Below, in pieces: positions 1 to 25,599 of a stretch of 64,000 nucleotides of DNA. Location of the stretch: assembly GCA_907164885.2 (NCBI GenBank), contig OU015495.1:210812092-210876091 (forward strand), given 5' to 3'. Source of the stretch: Dolomedes plantarius. Lineage: Eukaryota > Arthropoda > Arachnida > Araneae > Dolomedidae. Each line of letters opens with the position of its first letter. Position 1 is the first letter of the stretch. The notes under the pieces were generated by a model, which saw only the letters and a list, made by a program, of their open reading frames with translations, was not told the origin of the DNA and searched no databases. The translations under genes and the position numbers were made by a program.

Positions 1-2888
1 AGTCCGTGAGAGAAAACTACAGCATCAATTTATCTATATATTTAAGTTGCTAAGCCGACTTTTTGGGCAGTCCGTGAGAGAAAACTACAGCATCAATTTA
101 TCTATATATTTAAGTTGCTAAGCCGACTTTTTGGGCAGTCCGTGAGAGAAAACTACAGCATCAATTTATCTATATATTTAAGTTGCTAAGCCGACTTTTT
201 GGGCAGTCCGTGAGAGAAAACTACAGCATCAATTTATCTATATATTTAAGTTGCTAAGCCGACTTTTTGGGCAGTCCGTGAGAGAAAACTGCAGCATCAA
301 TTTATCTATATATTTAAGTTGCTAAGCCGACTTTTTGGGCAGTCCGTGAGAGAAAACTGCAGCATCAATTTATCTATATATTTAAGTTGCTAAGCCGACT
401 TTTTGGGCAGTCCGTGAGAAAAAACTGCAGCATCAATTTATCTATATATTTAAGTTGCTAAGCCGACTTTTTGGGCAGTCCGTGAGAGAAAACTGCAGCA
501 TCAATTTATCTATATATTTAAGTTGCTAAGCCGACTTTTTGGGCAGTCCGTGAGAGAAAACTGCAGCATCAATTTATCTATATATTTAAGTTGCTAAGCC
601 GACTTTTTGGGCAGTCCGTGAGAGAAAACTGCAGCATCAATTTATCTATATATTTAAGTTGCTAAGCCGACTTTTTGGGCAGTCCGTGAGAGAAAACTGC
701 AGCATCAATTTATCTATATATTTAAGTTGCTAAGCCGACTTTTTGGGCAGTCCGTGAGAGAAAACTACAGCATCAATTTATCTATATATTTAAGTTGCTA
801 AGCCGACTTTTTGGGCAGTCCGTGAGAGAAAACTGCAGCATCAATTTATCTATATATTTAAGTTGCTAAGCCGACTTTTTGGGCAGTCCGTGAGAGAAAA
901 CTACAGCATCAATTTATCTATATATTTAAGTTGCTAAGCCGACTTTTTGGGCAGTCCGTGAGAGAAAACTGCAGCATCAATTTATCTATATATTTAAGTT
1001 GCTAAGCCGACTTTTTGGGCAGTCCGTGAGAGAAAACTACAGCATCAATTTATCTATATATTTAAGTTGCTAAGCCGACTTTTTGGGCAGTCCGTGAGAG
1101 AAAACTGCAGCATCAATTTATCTATATATTTAAGTTGCTAAGCCGACTTTTTGGGCAGTCCGTGAGAGAAAACTACAGCATCAATTTATCTATATATTTA
1201 AGTTGCTAAGCCGACTTTTTGGGCAGTCCGTGAGAGAAAACTACAGCATCAATTTATCTATATATTTAAGTTGCTAAGCCGACTTTTTGGGCAGTCCGTG
1301 AGAGAAAACTACAGCATCAATTTATCTATATATTTAAGTTGCTAAGCCGACTTTTTGGGCAGTCCGTGAGAGAAAACTGCAGCATCAATTTATCTATATA
1401 TTTAAGTTGCTAAGCCGACTTTTTGGGCAGTCCGTGAGAGAAAACTACAGCATCAATTTATCTATATATTTAAGTTGCTAAGCCGACTTTTTGGGCAGTC
1501 CGTGAGAGAAAACTACAGCATCAATTTATCTATATATTTAAGTTGCTAAGCCGACTTTTTGGGCAGTCCGTGAGAGAAAACTACAGCATCAATTTATCTA
1601 TATATTTAAGTTGCTAAGCCGACTTTTTGGGCAGTCCGTGAGAGAAAACTACAGCATCAATTTATCTATATATTTAAGTTGCTAAGCCGACTTTTTGGGC
1701 AGTCCGTGAGAGAAAACTACAGCATCAATTTATCTATATATTTAAGTTGCTAAGCCGACTTTTTGGGCAGTCCGTGAGAGAAAACTACAGCATCAATTTA
1801 TCTATATATTTAAGTTGCTAAGCCGACTTTTTGGGCAGTCCGTGAGAGAAAACTACAGCATCAATTTATCTATATATTTAAGTTGCTAAGCCGACTTTTT
1901 GGGCAGTCCGTGAGAGAAAACTGCAGCATCAATTTATCTATATATTTAAGTTGCTAAGCCGACTTTTTGGGCAGTCCGTGAGAGAAAACTGCAGCATCAA
2001 TTTATCTATATATTTAAGTTGCTAAGCCGACTTTTTGGGCAGTCCGTGAGAAAAAACTGCAGCATCAATTTATCTATATATTTAAGTTGCTAAGCCGACT
2101 TTTTGGGCAGTCCGTGAGAGAAAACTGCAGCATCAATTTATCTATATATTTAAGTTGCTAAGCCGACTTTTTGGGCAGTCCGTGAGAGAAAACTGCAGCA
2201 TCAATTTATCTATATATTTAAGTTGCTAAGCCGACTTTTTGGGCAGTCCGTGAGAGAAAACTGCAGCATCAATTTATCTATATATTTAAGTTGCTAAGCC
2301 GACTTTTTGGGCAGTCCGTGAGAGAAAACTGCAGCATCAATTTATCTATATATTTAAGTTGCTAAGCCGACTTTTTGGGCAGTCCGTGAGAGAAAACTAC
2401 AGCATCAATTTATCTATATATTTAAGTTGCTAAGCCGACTTTTTGGGCAGTCCGTGAGAGAAAACTGCAGCATCAATTTATCTATATATTTAAGTTGCTA
2501 AGCCGACTTTTTGGGCAGTCCGTGAGAGAAAACTACAGCATCAATTTATCTATATATTTAAGTTGCTAAGCCGACTTTTTGGGCAGTCCGTGAGAGAAAA
2601 CTGCAGCATCAATTTATCTATATATTTAAGTTGCTAAGCCGACTTTTTGGGCAGTCCGTGAGAGAAAACTACAGCATCAATTTATCTATATATTTAAGTT
2701 GCTAAGCCGACTTTTTGGGCAGTCCGTGAGAGAAAACTGCAGCATCAATTTATCTATATATTTAAGTTGCTAAGCCGACTTTTTGGGCAGTCCGTGAGAG
2801 AAAACTACAGCATCAATTTATCTATATATTTAAGTTGCTAAGCCGACTTTTTGGGCAGTCCGTGAGAGAAAACTGCAGCATCAATTTA
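1..2888. repeat. 68-bp satellite array, about 42.5 units
   Basis: A perfect head-to-tail array with a 68-bp period starts at the window edge and stops mid-unit at 2888, where unique sequence begins. Units are almost identical. The recurrent differences are A or G at unit position 19 (CTACAG versus CTGCAG, the latter a PstI site) and one G-to-A change at unit position 12, seen only in units 7 (409) and 31 (2041). No spacers occur, so this is not a CRISPR array. No open reading frame runs through it and I see no hammerhead-type core. The order of A and G units shows that units 1-18 (1-1224) are repeated as units 25-42 (1633-2856). The array continues to the left of the window. Confidence 0.98.
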
Positions 2889-3607
2889 CTTCAGTTTGGT
2901 CTTAAACGAAAGATTGTAATCTGTAGATTTGTCGAATTTGGTTTTTGTAATCGCAATTTCTATCACTGAGCAATAATTTACAATTAAAAATTGATTTCTG
3001 CGCATGCTCAGTGGTACGTTTCAATCTGGCTTTAGAAACTCACTGTTTCTGCGCATGCTCATTCACATGCTTTAATGATAAACATGTTTATTTCGAGGAG
3101 TATTTAGATCTCTCTCTGCCATGTTTATTTTTATGATAATTATGTTTGTGAAATATAAGATTAAGCCTCGTGGAAATTGTTTATTTCGCGCTGTTTAATG
3201 AGAGATAACTTACAATTAAAAATAAATTGCTTTCTGAGCATGCTCAGTAACATTTTTAAATCTGGCTTTAGATGCTCACGAAGCACGAGGCCGCTTAAAC
3301 GCATTGATTTGTTTCTGCGCATTATTATGATTTTCAACATTTAGCAATGATGTGTTGAGTATAATTTGTATATTAGTACGTTTATTTACTATCTAGCCGT
3401 CATGATTTTGACGGCTACCAACTAGTAGATATTAAGTTGATATCAGGCATTTATTCTTAAGCCTTAGTCGAATGTCTCCCTTTAGTAAAGCAAAACTATT
3501 ATTAGTGATTTCCACTGTAGTACTATATAGTGTAATACTACACTGAATCCCATGGCTATTTTTTGAAACTGTATTAATATATTTTATTCTGGTGTTTGTT
3601 ACTAATA
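2889..3607. other. AT-rich sequence with a diverged direct repeat
   Basis: No gene is recognised. A diverged direct repeat links about 2975-3045 with about 3208-3280: both carry a TTACAATTAAAAA block, then a GCATGCTCAGT core, then TCTGGCTTTAGA. A third partial core (TGCGCATGCTCA) lies at about 3050. This looks like an old short interspersed repeat or a decayed tandem pair. Confidence 0.5.
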
Positions 3608-3615
3608 TCTTTCAA

Positions 3616-4203
3616 TCTATATATATAAAACAGTTCCGTAACTGACTCATTCATTCACTGACTGACTGACTGACTGACATACAACGCACAGACCCAACCG
3701 CTGGACCGAAAGGCCTGAAATTTTGCATGGCGATTCTTCTAATAGTGTAGGGGTGCACTAAGAAAGATTTTTCAAAAATTCTTCTTAGATTTTTTAAAAT
3801 TAAATTTTTAAGCTGTTTTTTAAACTTTTTTTACGTTTGCATTTAAAATAATACATTGAGGGTTATAAAATTTATATCACGAGAAAGATCATAAAAATTC
3901 CTTCAAAATGAAATTTTTTTCGAATTTTTACCTCCATTTCCTGACTTTTGGTGAATTTTTAAAGATTAATTTTTAGAATTTAATTTATTAAATGCTGATC
4001 ACGTGATTTCTTTTTCTGGTACTTTCAATAAATTTATCGTCACGTGCATAACAACTAAATAGACAAAAATGATATTCTTTTTCTTTCTAATGCAGCAGAC
4101 GATTGGATATTATCCAAAAAAAATAAATATCCCTTACGATTTTTTTATAAATATATATATATATATTTTACATCAATTGCATACATTGATCATCGCATTT
4201 ATT

Positions 4204-4254
<51 letters not shown>

Positions 4255-4326
4255 CATTAATTGCATACATTGACCGTTGTATTTAATTTGAATGTACTCC
4301 GTAGCGAAGCGCGGGTTTTGAGCTAG
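3616..4326 (+). mobile_element. Non-autonomous Helitron A (TC...CTAG), complete
   Basis: The element begins TCTATATATATAAAAC after an A and ends with the stem-forming CGTAGCGAAGCGCGGG followed by CTAG before a T. This is Helitron structure: 5' TC, 3' hairpin, CTAG, A/T insertion site, no target duplication. Near the 5' end is a short TGAC tandem; near the 3' end are (TA)n tracts at 4205-4252. Related copies in this window are 5176-8955 (-) and 55132-55859 (-). It encodes no Rep/helicase and must be mobilised in trans. It appears to have inserted into the 5' end of the Helitron ending at 5160. Confidence 0.85.
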
Positions 4327-5160
4327 TATATATATAAAACGCGTAGGTATGCGGCACAATAATCGACGATATTTCTACACTCGGAATGGCAACGGCTGCA
4401 ACTACCAGATGTAAACATTAGCGGCCGTCCGCAATTTGCAACCGCGTGTCAACATGGATTTACGCGCTGAAATCAGGAATGTTCGAAAGCGAGCTGCACG
4501 AACAAGTGAAAATTGGGAACAGTCTCAAAAAAGAAAGCGAAGAATAAATAATTCATTAAGAGAGAGACGTGAAAGAGGGAGCATAAATGATCGCGAGGTT
4601 AGGCTTAACCGTCGCCGGCATAGCAACCATTAGCCAGTAATAGTTAATTTTCTACACTTTTTTTAGTACTTACTGATATTTTACTCCATTTTAAAAGTTG
4701 ATTAGTGGAAGAAATTTTCCCAACAATTTATTATTTGATATGATTAAATGCAGATATTTGAATTGTGAACAATAGTACTGACAGAGAGTGATGTAATCCA
4801 CACTACATTTTAGTACTTGCTGAATTCTTACTCCATTTTTAAAGTGAAAAAATTTTTCCCCAACAATTTCTTATTTGATGTAATGATAAAGTGTAGATAT
4901 ATTAATTTTGAAAAATACATACAGAGAGGGATGTAATTTTTAAAATCATTGGTGTTGGGTTATTCAGTCTTATCTTTAACTCTGATCTGAAGTAATGGAA
5001 ATTCATATTTTTTAATCACGGTGTTTCAGAATCAGCCTTATGAAGAATACCCCTTAACGACGTATATTTATGATGACAGGTAATGGTAAAATTCCTTACA
5101 TATGTTACTTTCAGTTGAGTTGTTTTGCAAAAGCGACCATGCTGGTCGCGCAGCGGCTAG
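4327..5160 (+). mobile_element. Helitron B, 5' end interrupted by Helitron A
   Basis: The 3' terminus is clear: a 7-bp stem with a 3-nt loop at 5133-5149 (GCGACCA/TGGTCGC), then CTAG at 5157-5160 and a T. Sequence right after Helitron A resumes with a (TA)n AAAACGCG segment typical of a Helitron 5' end, and a TC preceded by A at 3608 may be the true start, so A probably sits inside B. It holds a small basic open frame at 4454-4633 and otherwise AT-rich DNA. No Rep/helicase is seen. Confidence 0.65.
4454..4633 (+). CDS. Short Arg-rich open frame inside Helitron B
   Basis: An ATG-initiated frame of 59 codons ends at a TAG. The product is strongly basic, with heptad-like Arg/Glu runs (RERRERG, RLNRRRHSN). 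It resembles the charged N-terminal segments found in some arthropod transposon-encoded proteins, but it is too short for a family assignment. It may be the surviving start of a longer Helitron protein removed by internal deletion. Function is unknown and expression is doubtful. Confidence 0.3.
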   Translation: MDLRAEIRNVRKRAARTSENWEQSQKRKRRINNSLRERRERGSINDREVRLNRRRHSNH

Positions 5161-5264
5161 TTATTATATATCTGACTAGCTGAAAACCTGCACTTCGCTA
5201 CGGAGTACATTCAAATTAAACACAACGGTCAATGTATGCAATTAATGCGAAAAACAAACAAACA

Positions 5265-5404
<140 letters not shown>

Positions 5405-5408
5405 TATA

Positions 5409-5887
5409 TCTATACTTATATATAAAGAGAGAGTGATTTTGTACGTGGAGGGTAATCTTCAGAACCACTGTACCTATTTGAAAAATTCTTTCACTGTTTG
5501 AAAGGTACATTATTCCAGATGGACATAGGCTATATATTATGTATATCTGATCAGTAGAAATAAAGTTAGGGGCTTAATCCTAACAATCTCCATTGTTTCC
5601 GCTACTGTCTTCTACCGCTTTTTGTTCCGAAGATTTTCAACGATCCTTATCGTGGTGCTATCGCGGTGGGCTTCTGTTCCGACGCTAGCGGTTCGAACCT
5701 AGCCGTTCTCCGCAACGCCTTTTTCTTTGAAAAAATTATTTTAATTATTAACTAACATAAAATTAATTTAAGGTATTATTTAGAATATTATTAAGGTAAA
5801 AAAAGATTTACAATTTATTGGCTATCAACTTTAAATTTATTGGTATAATATTTTGTTCAACCCGGACAAAGTCGGGACAGGCCGCTA
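5409..5887 (+). mobile_element. Helitron D1, nested in Helitron C
   Basis: It begins TCTATACTTATATATAAAGA after an A and ends with the stem CCCGGAC/GTCGGG and CTAG before a T. Related 5' ends occur at 23404 (+) and 57669 (-). The centre (5655-5725) contains a tRNA-like segment not shared with the copy at 23404. It carries no coding capacity. Confidence 0.75.
5655..5725 (+). repeat. tRNA-like segment with A- and B-box-like motifs
   Basis: A perfect B-box core GGTTCGAACC lies about 40 bp downstream of an A-box-like TGGTGCTATCGCGGTGGG. A full cloverleaf with paired acceptor and T stems cannot be drawn, so this is a tRNA-derived (SINE-head-like) segment rather than a functional tRNA gene. Confidence 0.45.
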
Positions 5888-6747
5888 GTAATAAATACAA
5901 TGATCAATGTATGCAATTGATGTAAAAAAAATGACAAAATATATTTATAAAAAAATCGTACGGGATATTTTTATAGACAAAATAATGTAGAAGAAAATAT
6001 TCAAATTAAATCTAATAGAACATACCAAAGAATATAGTACAGTTAATATAGTACAGTTTGAGAAACATTTCTTTTACTGTATTTTAGTATTTTTTTGGAT
6101 AATGTCCAATCGTCTGCCGCATTAGCAAGAAAAAAATTTTTTTTTGTCTATTTCGTTGTTATGCACGTGACGATAAATTACAGTACCAGAAAAAGAAATC
6201 GCGTGATCGGCATTTAATAAATTTAATTCTAAAAATTAATCTTTAAAAATTCACCAAAAATCAGAAAATAGAGGTAAAGATTCGAAAAAGATTTAAATTT
6301 AAAGGAACTTTTAAGATCTTTCTCGTGATGTAAATTTTATAACCCTCAAATTGTTATTTTAAATGCAAACTTGAAAAAAGTTACAAAACCAGCTTAAAAA
6401 TTTAATTTTAAAAAATCTAAGAAGAATTTTTCAAAAATATTTCTTAGTGCACCCCTACACCGTAAGAAGAATCGCTATGCAAAATTTCAGCCCTTTAGGT
6501 CCAGCGGTTTGGTCTGTGCGTTGTCTGTCATTCAGTCAAGTCAGTTACGGAACTGTTTTATATACATTGGGTTGCCAAATTATTAGGGACACCTTGAAAA
6601 TTAGACAATTCCATTGATATTTGCAAAAATGATTAAAAATTGAGGGTCAGAGATAATGTAATTTATTTTAGTTGCATAGAGTGTTTAATTTAGAACACGA
6701 AACGAGCATGTTTGTTATTAATATGTATTTATTTTATCTTAAAACAG

Positions 6748-8549
6748 TCATTCGGAAAAAAATGTGGAAAAACGCTTAATATTTTGTAATGCCCCACCCT
6801 TTGCCGGAATTACGGCCTCGGGACGTCGAGGCATGCTCTCAATGCATGTTTTTGCATTTTCTTTCAGTTCTGGACAATGATTCCATACGTGTATCAGCTT
6901 TTCGATGAGTTGTCGCGTGTTAGTGATCGGTTCCGAAGCTATTTTCCGTTTTGTCAGCTCCCACATGTTTTCGATCGGGTTCAAATCGGGTGAATTGCCT
7001 GGCCAGGGCAAAACTCTGACATTATTTTGAGCCAGGAAGGCGGTTACATGTCTGGCTTTATGGCAGGGGGTTGAGTCGTGCATAAATACGTACTCCTCAT
7101 CATCAGGGAACCATTCATCGACTTGAGGCAACAGGCGATTTTCCAGGACTTGCTTGTACTGGTCTTGCCTCATTGTCCCCTGGGCGATGTATAGGCGCCC
7201 CATTCCTTTCGCTGATATCACAGACCACACCATAATGCTTAATTTGTGTTTTACACTCTCTACGAGGCACCCAGGATGAAATTTCTCTCCGGAGCGACGT
7301 CGCACAAATGCGCTTTTATCAGCCAAAATTTGAAAAGTTGACTCGTCGGAGAAGCAGACCTGTAAAATACTAAAATAAGCTTCCAAAACTCTTTGCGTAG
7401 GAATATTTCACAATAAGAAATCATTGTGGAGGTGCCGGTATATAATATTTTAACTTAGAAATATTTACAGCTAGATATTTACAGAAGGTTATTGTTTTCC
7501 CAAAACACCTACCACATATCCCCACTCTCGTGGGCTGTTTACAATGTATCTGTAAATACAGTAGACTTGTTAAATAATGCAATACAGTTTATTGATGAAC
7601 CCTGTTCACAATCACTGGAATATAATAAAACCATTGAAAACTAGCAATATTGCAATAACTACTATTGCGCTTACAATTAAAAACATCAATAAATAATATA
7701 ACTACCGATACTAATAACACAATAAAATTAATATTACGACTGGCAGCACAAGAGTCCTGTGAGGCGATCTTAGGGTACAGCTTATCAATGGTGAGACACA
7801 CACTGGTACACGGGAACACTCTTTAGTCGGTGAAGTTGAAGAATCCGGTGCTACAGCAATTGACGATAACTACCAGAAATATTCTGCAGCTTGAGCACAC
7901 GAAGAGCTCGACGGGAACACTATGTTGTGAGCGTGCGGCCAGGCGGATCACTGCTCTCCCTCCTGAGTCGAGTGGAGCCCGCTTATATGTCGCTCTGGGG
8001 AAGCTCGCACATGCGCAGGCGATCACGCTAGGAATTTGCATGAAAATCTACATGATGATTTCACCTTCTTCGCGTGACCGCCACATCATATTTACTCGAC
8101 TCCAGTCCTCAAGTGTCATATTCTTGTGTTCTCGAGCCCATAAAAGTCGCTTTTTCTTCATTGCTTCAGTCGGGCGTGGTTTTTCGGTTGGGCGATGACC
8201 CATCAGGTTCCATTCAGCCAATCTCCTCTGGACTGTCCTTTTGGAGACTTTGATCCCTTCGTCATTGATCATAGTGGTGAGACGAGACACACTCTGTTTC
8301 CGATTTTCGAGAGAGGCATCCCTTATCTTGCGGTCACTACGACAGGTGGTAATGCGTTTTCTTCCACTTTTCCCTATACGGTCCGCTTTCAATTTCACAT
8401 TATTGTCGATTTTTTTTCTTAATCCGGTTAACCACCGATTTAGAAACACCGGCAATCGATGCTATCTGTCTTTGGGAATGTGTTGTGTTTAACAGAAGCG
8501 TCTTTATTTCTGTACATTTACTCGGGGAAATGTCTGAAGCTTTTCCCAT
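6748..8549 (-). pseudogene. Tc1 transposase, frameshifted, with apparent phase-0 intron
   Basis: Tc1/mariner transposase, a DDE-type DNA cutting and joining enzyme acting on its own terminal repeats. It starts at 8549 (MGKASDISPS) with a helix-turn-helix, then loses frame at a poly-A run near 8410. The next frame carries the second DNA-binding region and ends in EDWSR. After a break the catalytic part resumes as VCFSDES; the second Asp lies in MHDST and 34 residues later comes the Glu of PIENMW, so DD34E. The break (8095 to 7360 on -) starts GTAAAT and ends TTTTACAG between complete codons, and removing it restores the family sequence WSRV-FSDES. Either it is an intron or an insertion that splices like one. 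The single frameshift makes the copy probably dead; a homopolymer sequencing error is possible. Confidence 0.8.
7425..8052 (-). repeat. Possible solo LTR within the transposase interruption
   Basis: On - this stretch starts TG and ends CA, has a TATA-like box (ACATATAAGCG, near 7984), an AATAAA at 7593-7588 and a GC-richer promoter-like part, the layout of an LTR. No target duplication is seen at the edges; instead a short inverted GAAATCAT flanks it. Assignment is tentative. Confidence 0.3.
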
Positions 8550-9089
8550 GCTGAAAAACCCAACACTGACATTTTTAAGGATTAAGGCAAAATAAAACAA
8601 AAATATTGACTGCAAAAAATAACAAAAATCATAAGGTATTAAACAAAACTTGTGAAAATAATACAATATTAAACAAAACTTACAAAACTAATACAATAGT
8701 AAACACAACTTACATTTGTTTTCTCTGTTGAACCGGCACGAATTACCCACAGTCGAACAAACGCTTTCACCTGCTCCAGAGTAATGCACGCAGGTGCTGC
8801 CACTTTCTAAATAGTATTTCTAATGTTGCCAGCAATACATAACAAATGATAAAATTCATGGGAATAATTATTTTTATTAATAAGATACATTTAAATGTCG
8901 AAATTTCAGAAATTGCGTAGTGTCCCTAATAGTTTGGCAACCCACTGTATATAGATTATTAAGCACGTGTACCATCTTGACTATTAAACATATATTAGTT
9001 TATTTAAAATTTTTTTTAATTAGGTTTATTATTTTTTTAAATTAGGTTTTGTAAGTTTTGTTTAAAGTGTGCTGCTCCGGTTTATATAT

Positions 9090-9335
9090 AGCACCACAAC
9101 GGTCGGAGATCGTCTTAGCTAGTTGCCACCTCAATTCTGACCGAGCATCCCCGGGACGACATCTGGGGATCGTACCCTTTCCAACCCTCTCTGATCTCAT
9201 AGAGGGAGTTTCTGGTCTACGGATTTAAACTGCCCATATCCGGGCTGCATATTACCATTCCTTACATGAATTCACGCCATTACATCGTTTGGCGGCTGCT
9301 GATTGGTCAATTGAGTTTGCATCGGTAATTGCCAT
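9090..9335 (+). repeat. SINE-like interspersed repeat, copy 1
   Basis: A head segment ending GGGGATCGTACCC recurs in GOT2 intron 10 (about 40905-40985). It is followed by a body (CATATTACCATTCCTTACAT onward) that recurs inverted at 10058-10143. Two heads sharing one body are typical of SINE families, though a TIR element cannot be excluded. Confidence 0.5.
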
Positions 9336-9990
9336 AGTATTTGATCCTAAGCGCATTTTAAATGAGATAAATGCTAAAATATATTTCTTAGTTGCTTTCA
9401 TTTCGATAATTGCATAATATTTGATCCTAAGCGTATTTTAAATGAGAGAAAATCTATTTCTTAGTTGCTTTCATCTATATATATTTTTTACGCCATATTT
9501 TACAAGGAACGTGAATTTTTTTAAGTGGCGCCACCTATTAATGTAAAAGTAATTTAAAGTGACAAGCTATTTGTAAAAGAAATTTTCGCCATAAATGCCT
9601 TCATATTTCTTTTTTGCGCATGGAAAATTTTAAGAAATTACCAATTTCCGTAGTAATTTCACTGTAAAATTTTAGGAGTAGAATAAAATAGAGTAAATAT
9701 TACTCAAAATTGAATTTTTACTTAAATTTAAATGTTGAATTAAAAAGAAGGAAAGATATTTTCTTCTTTTTAAAATTTAAATGTTGAATTAATAAAAATG
9801 AAAGCTTTATTTATTTTTAAATTTAAAATGTTGAATTTTTTAAAAAAATTGTTTATTTTTTTAAATTAAAATCTTAATTTCAAGATGCAAATTATGTATT
9901 TTTTGCTGTTTTGCACACTTTAGTTTTTTAACCTTACTCTTAAAAGATAAAAATTATAAATACTATTCTAAAAATTACCAAAAATAGTGA
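9336..9990. other. AT-rich sequence, no gene seen
   Basis: Contains a partial tandem near 9350-9475 (ATTTGATCCTAAGCG..TTTTAAATGAGA twice, about 70 bp apart) and A/T-rich low-complexity sequence. No coding or RNA gene is recognised. Confidence 0.5.
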
Positions 9991-10029
9991 TGGAAGTTTT
10001 GATTCTTGAAAAACAGACATGCTTTCATA

Positions 10030-10243
10030 GGCATCAGCGCACCAAATGCACAAATACCGATGTAAACTCAATTGACCACTCAGAAGCCGCCAAACGATGT
10101 AATGGCGTGAATTCATGTAAGGAATGGTAATATGCATCCGGGCTAGACACGGAAGTATTGAATGTCACGTGTCGGGATTCGATCCGAGCACCCTCAGTAC
10201 CGAAAGCCAGCGCGCTACCGCAAGGCTACCTCGTGCCCAAGTA
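10030..10243 (-). repeat. tRNA-derived SINE-like repeat, copy 2 (inverted)
   Basis: Read on -, 10243 downwards gives an A-box-like TAGCCTTGCGGTAGCGCGCT, then a B box GGATCGAATCC, then the body shared with 9244-9332. The spacing of the two boxes fits a tRNA-derived RNA polymerase III promoter. The anticodon arm does not form cleanly, so this is a SINE head, not a tRNA gene. Confidence 0.6.
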
Positions 10244-10848
10244 TATTCATAATTAGGTCAATTTAAAAGCTATCAATAGAACAGATTCCTTTTTTATTTT
10301 GATGGAGGGGGGGGGGAAATAAGTTTAAAATATTAATGTAAAGACAGACTGATAAAATTATTAAATAAAAAATCGGAGAGCAAACTACAGAAAGTAAAAC
10401 TTTAAACTACATTTGGAAAATTAAATAAATTCAGAACAAACAAACAAAAAAATTCACAACCGAATAGAAGCTGGATCTTATCTTTATTCACGCATCAGCT
10501 GTAAATGTTAGAAAGCATAAAATTTAAAGCTTTAAATTATAAATGTGTATGCGTGCGTGCGTGTGTTTTTTTTCATACTTTTAGGCATATCGTAATTTGT
10601 AGGAAAGCATGCAGAATCCTTCAAGCATACAGAAATTTTAACTTGGTGTAGATAAAACAAATCGAAATTTTAATGTGAATAACCTGAAATAAATTTTCTT
10701 GAAAAGCAACAATTGGAGACCTATTTTCCTTTAAAAGAGTTAGTTCGATCAATTGTATTAATGTGTTATGTTATAAAAATATTATTAACAGCTATTTTCA
10801 ACTCATTCAGTGACATATGTGCATTGAAAGAAATTTATCTTACTATAG
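10244..10848. other. AT-rich sequence upstream of the first visible GMC exon
   Basis: Holds a G-rich run (about 10304-10316) and a short (GCGT)n/(GT)n tract near 10545-10567. It ends in the acceptor TTACTATAG at 10848. No gene is recognised. Confidence 0.5.
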
Positions 10849-25521
<14,673 letters not shown>

Positions 25522-25590
25522 AACAGAAATCTCGCTCACCTTCATATGAGATTATTCAAGTGAAGGAAGGAAAGAAAGCTTTTTATTTTA

Positions 25591-25596
25591 AATAAA
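25591..25596 (+). terminator. Polyadenylation signal of the GMC gene
   Basis: AATAAA lies 70 bp after the TGA stop, with further A/T-rich sequence downstream. Confidence 0.7.
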
Positions 25597-25599
25597 GAT

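Larger units (their letters stand above)
6565..8947 (-). mobile_element. Tc1-like transposon with long internal insertion
   Basis: Inverted terminal repeats of about 28 bp (GGGTTGCCAAA.TATTAGGG core) are flanked by TA at 6563-6564 and 8948-8949, the Tc1/mariner target duplication. The element sits in Helitron C and encodes a DD34E transposase on -, with one frameshift and a 736-bp interruption. Confidence 0.9.

Noticed and set aside
1..2888. CRISPR-like repeat array
   Set aside because: Units are contiguous with no unique spacers, the 68-bp unit is repeated whole, and the context is eukaryotic.
1..2888. Satellite encoding a hammerhead ribozyme
   Set aside because: GTC, GAAA-like and TGAG motifs occur, but the CTGANGA core with the required stems is not present on either strand.
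10161..10243. Functional tRNA gene on -
   Set aside because: A and B boxes are present but the anticodon and acceptor stems do not pair, and the body repeats elsewhere; better as a SINE head.
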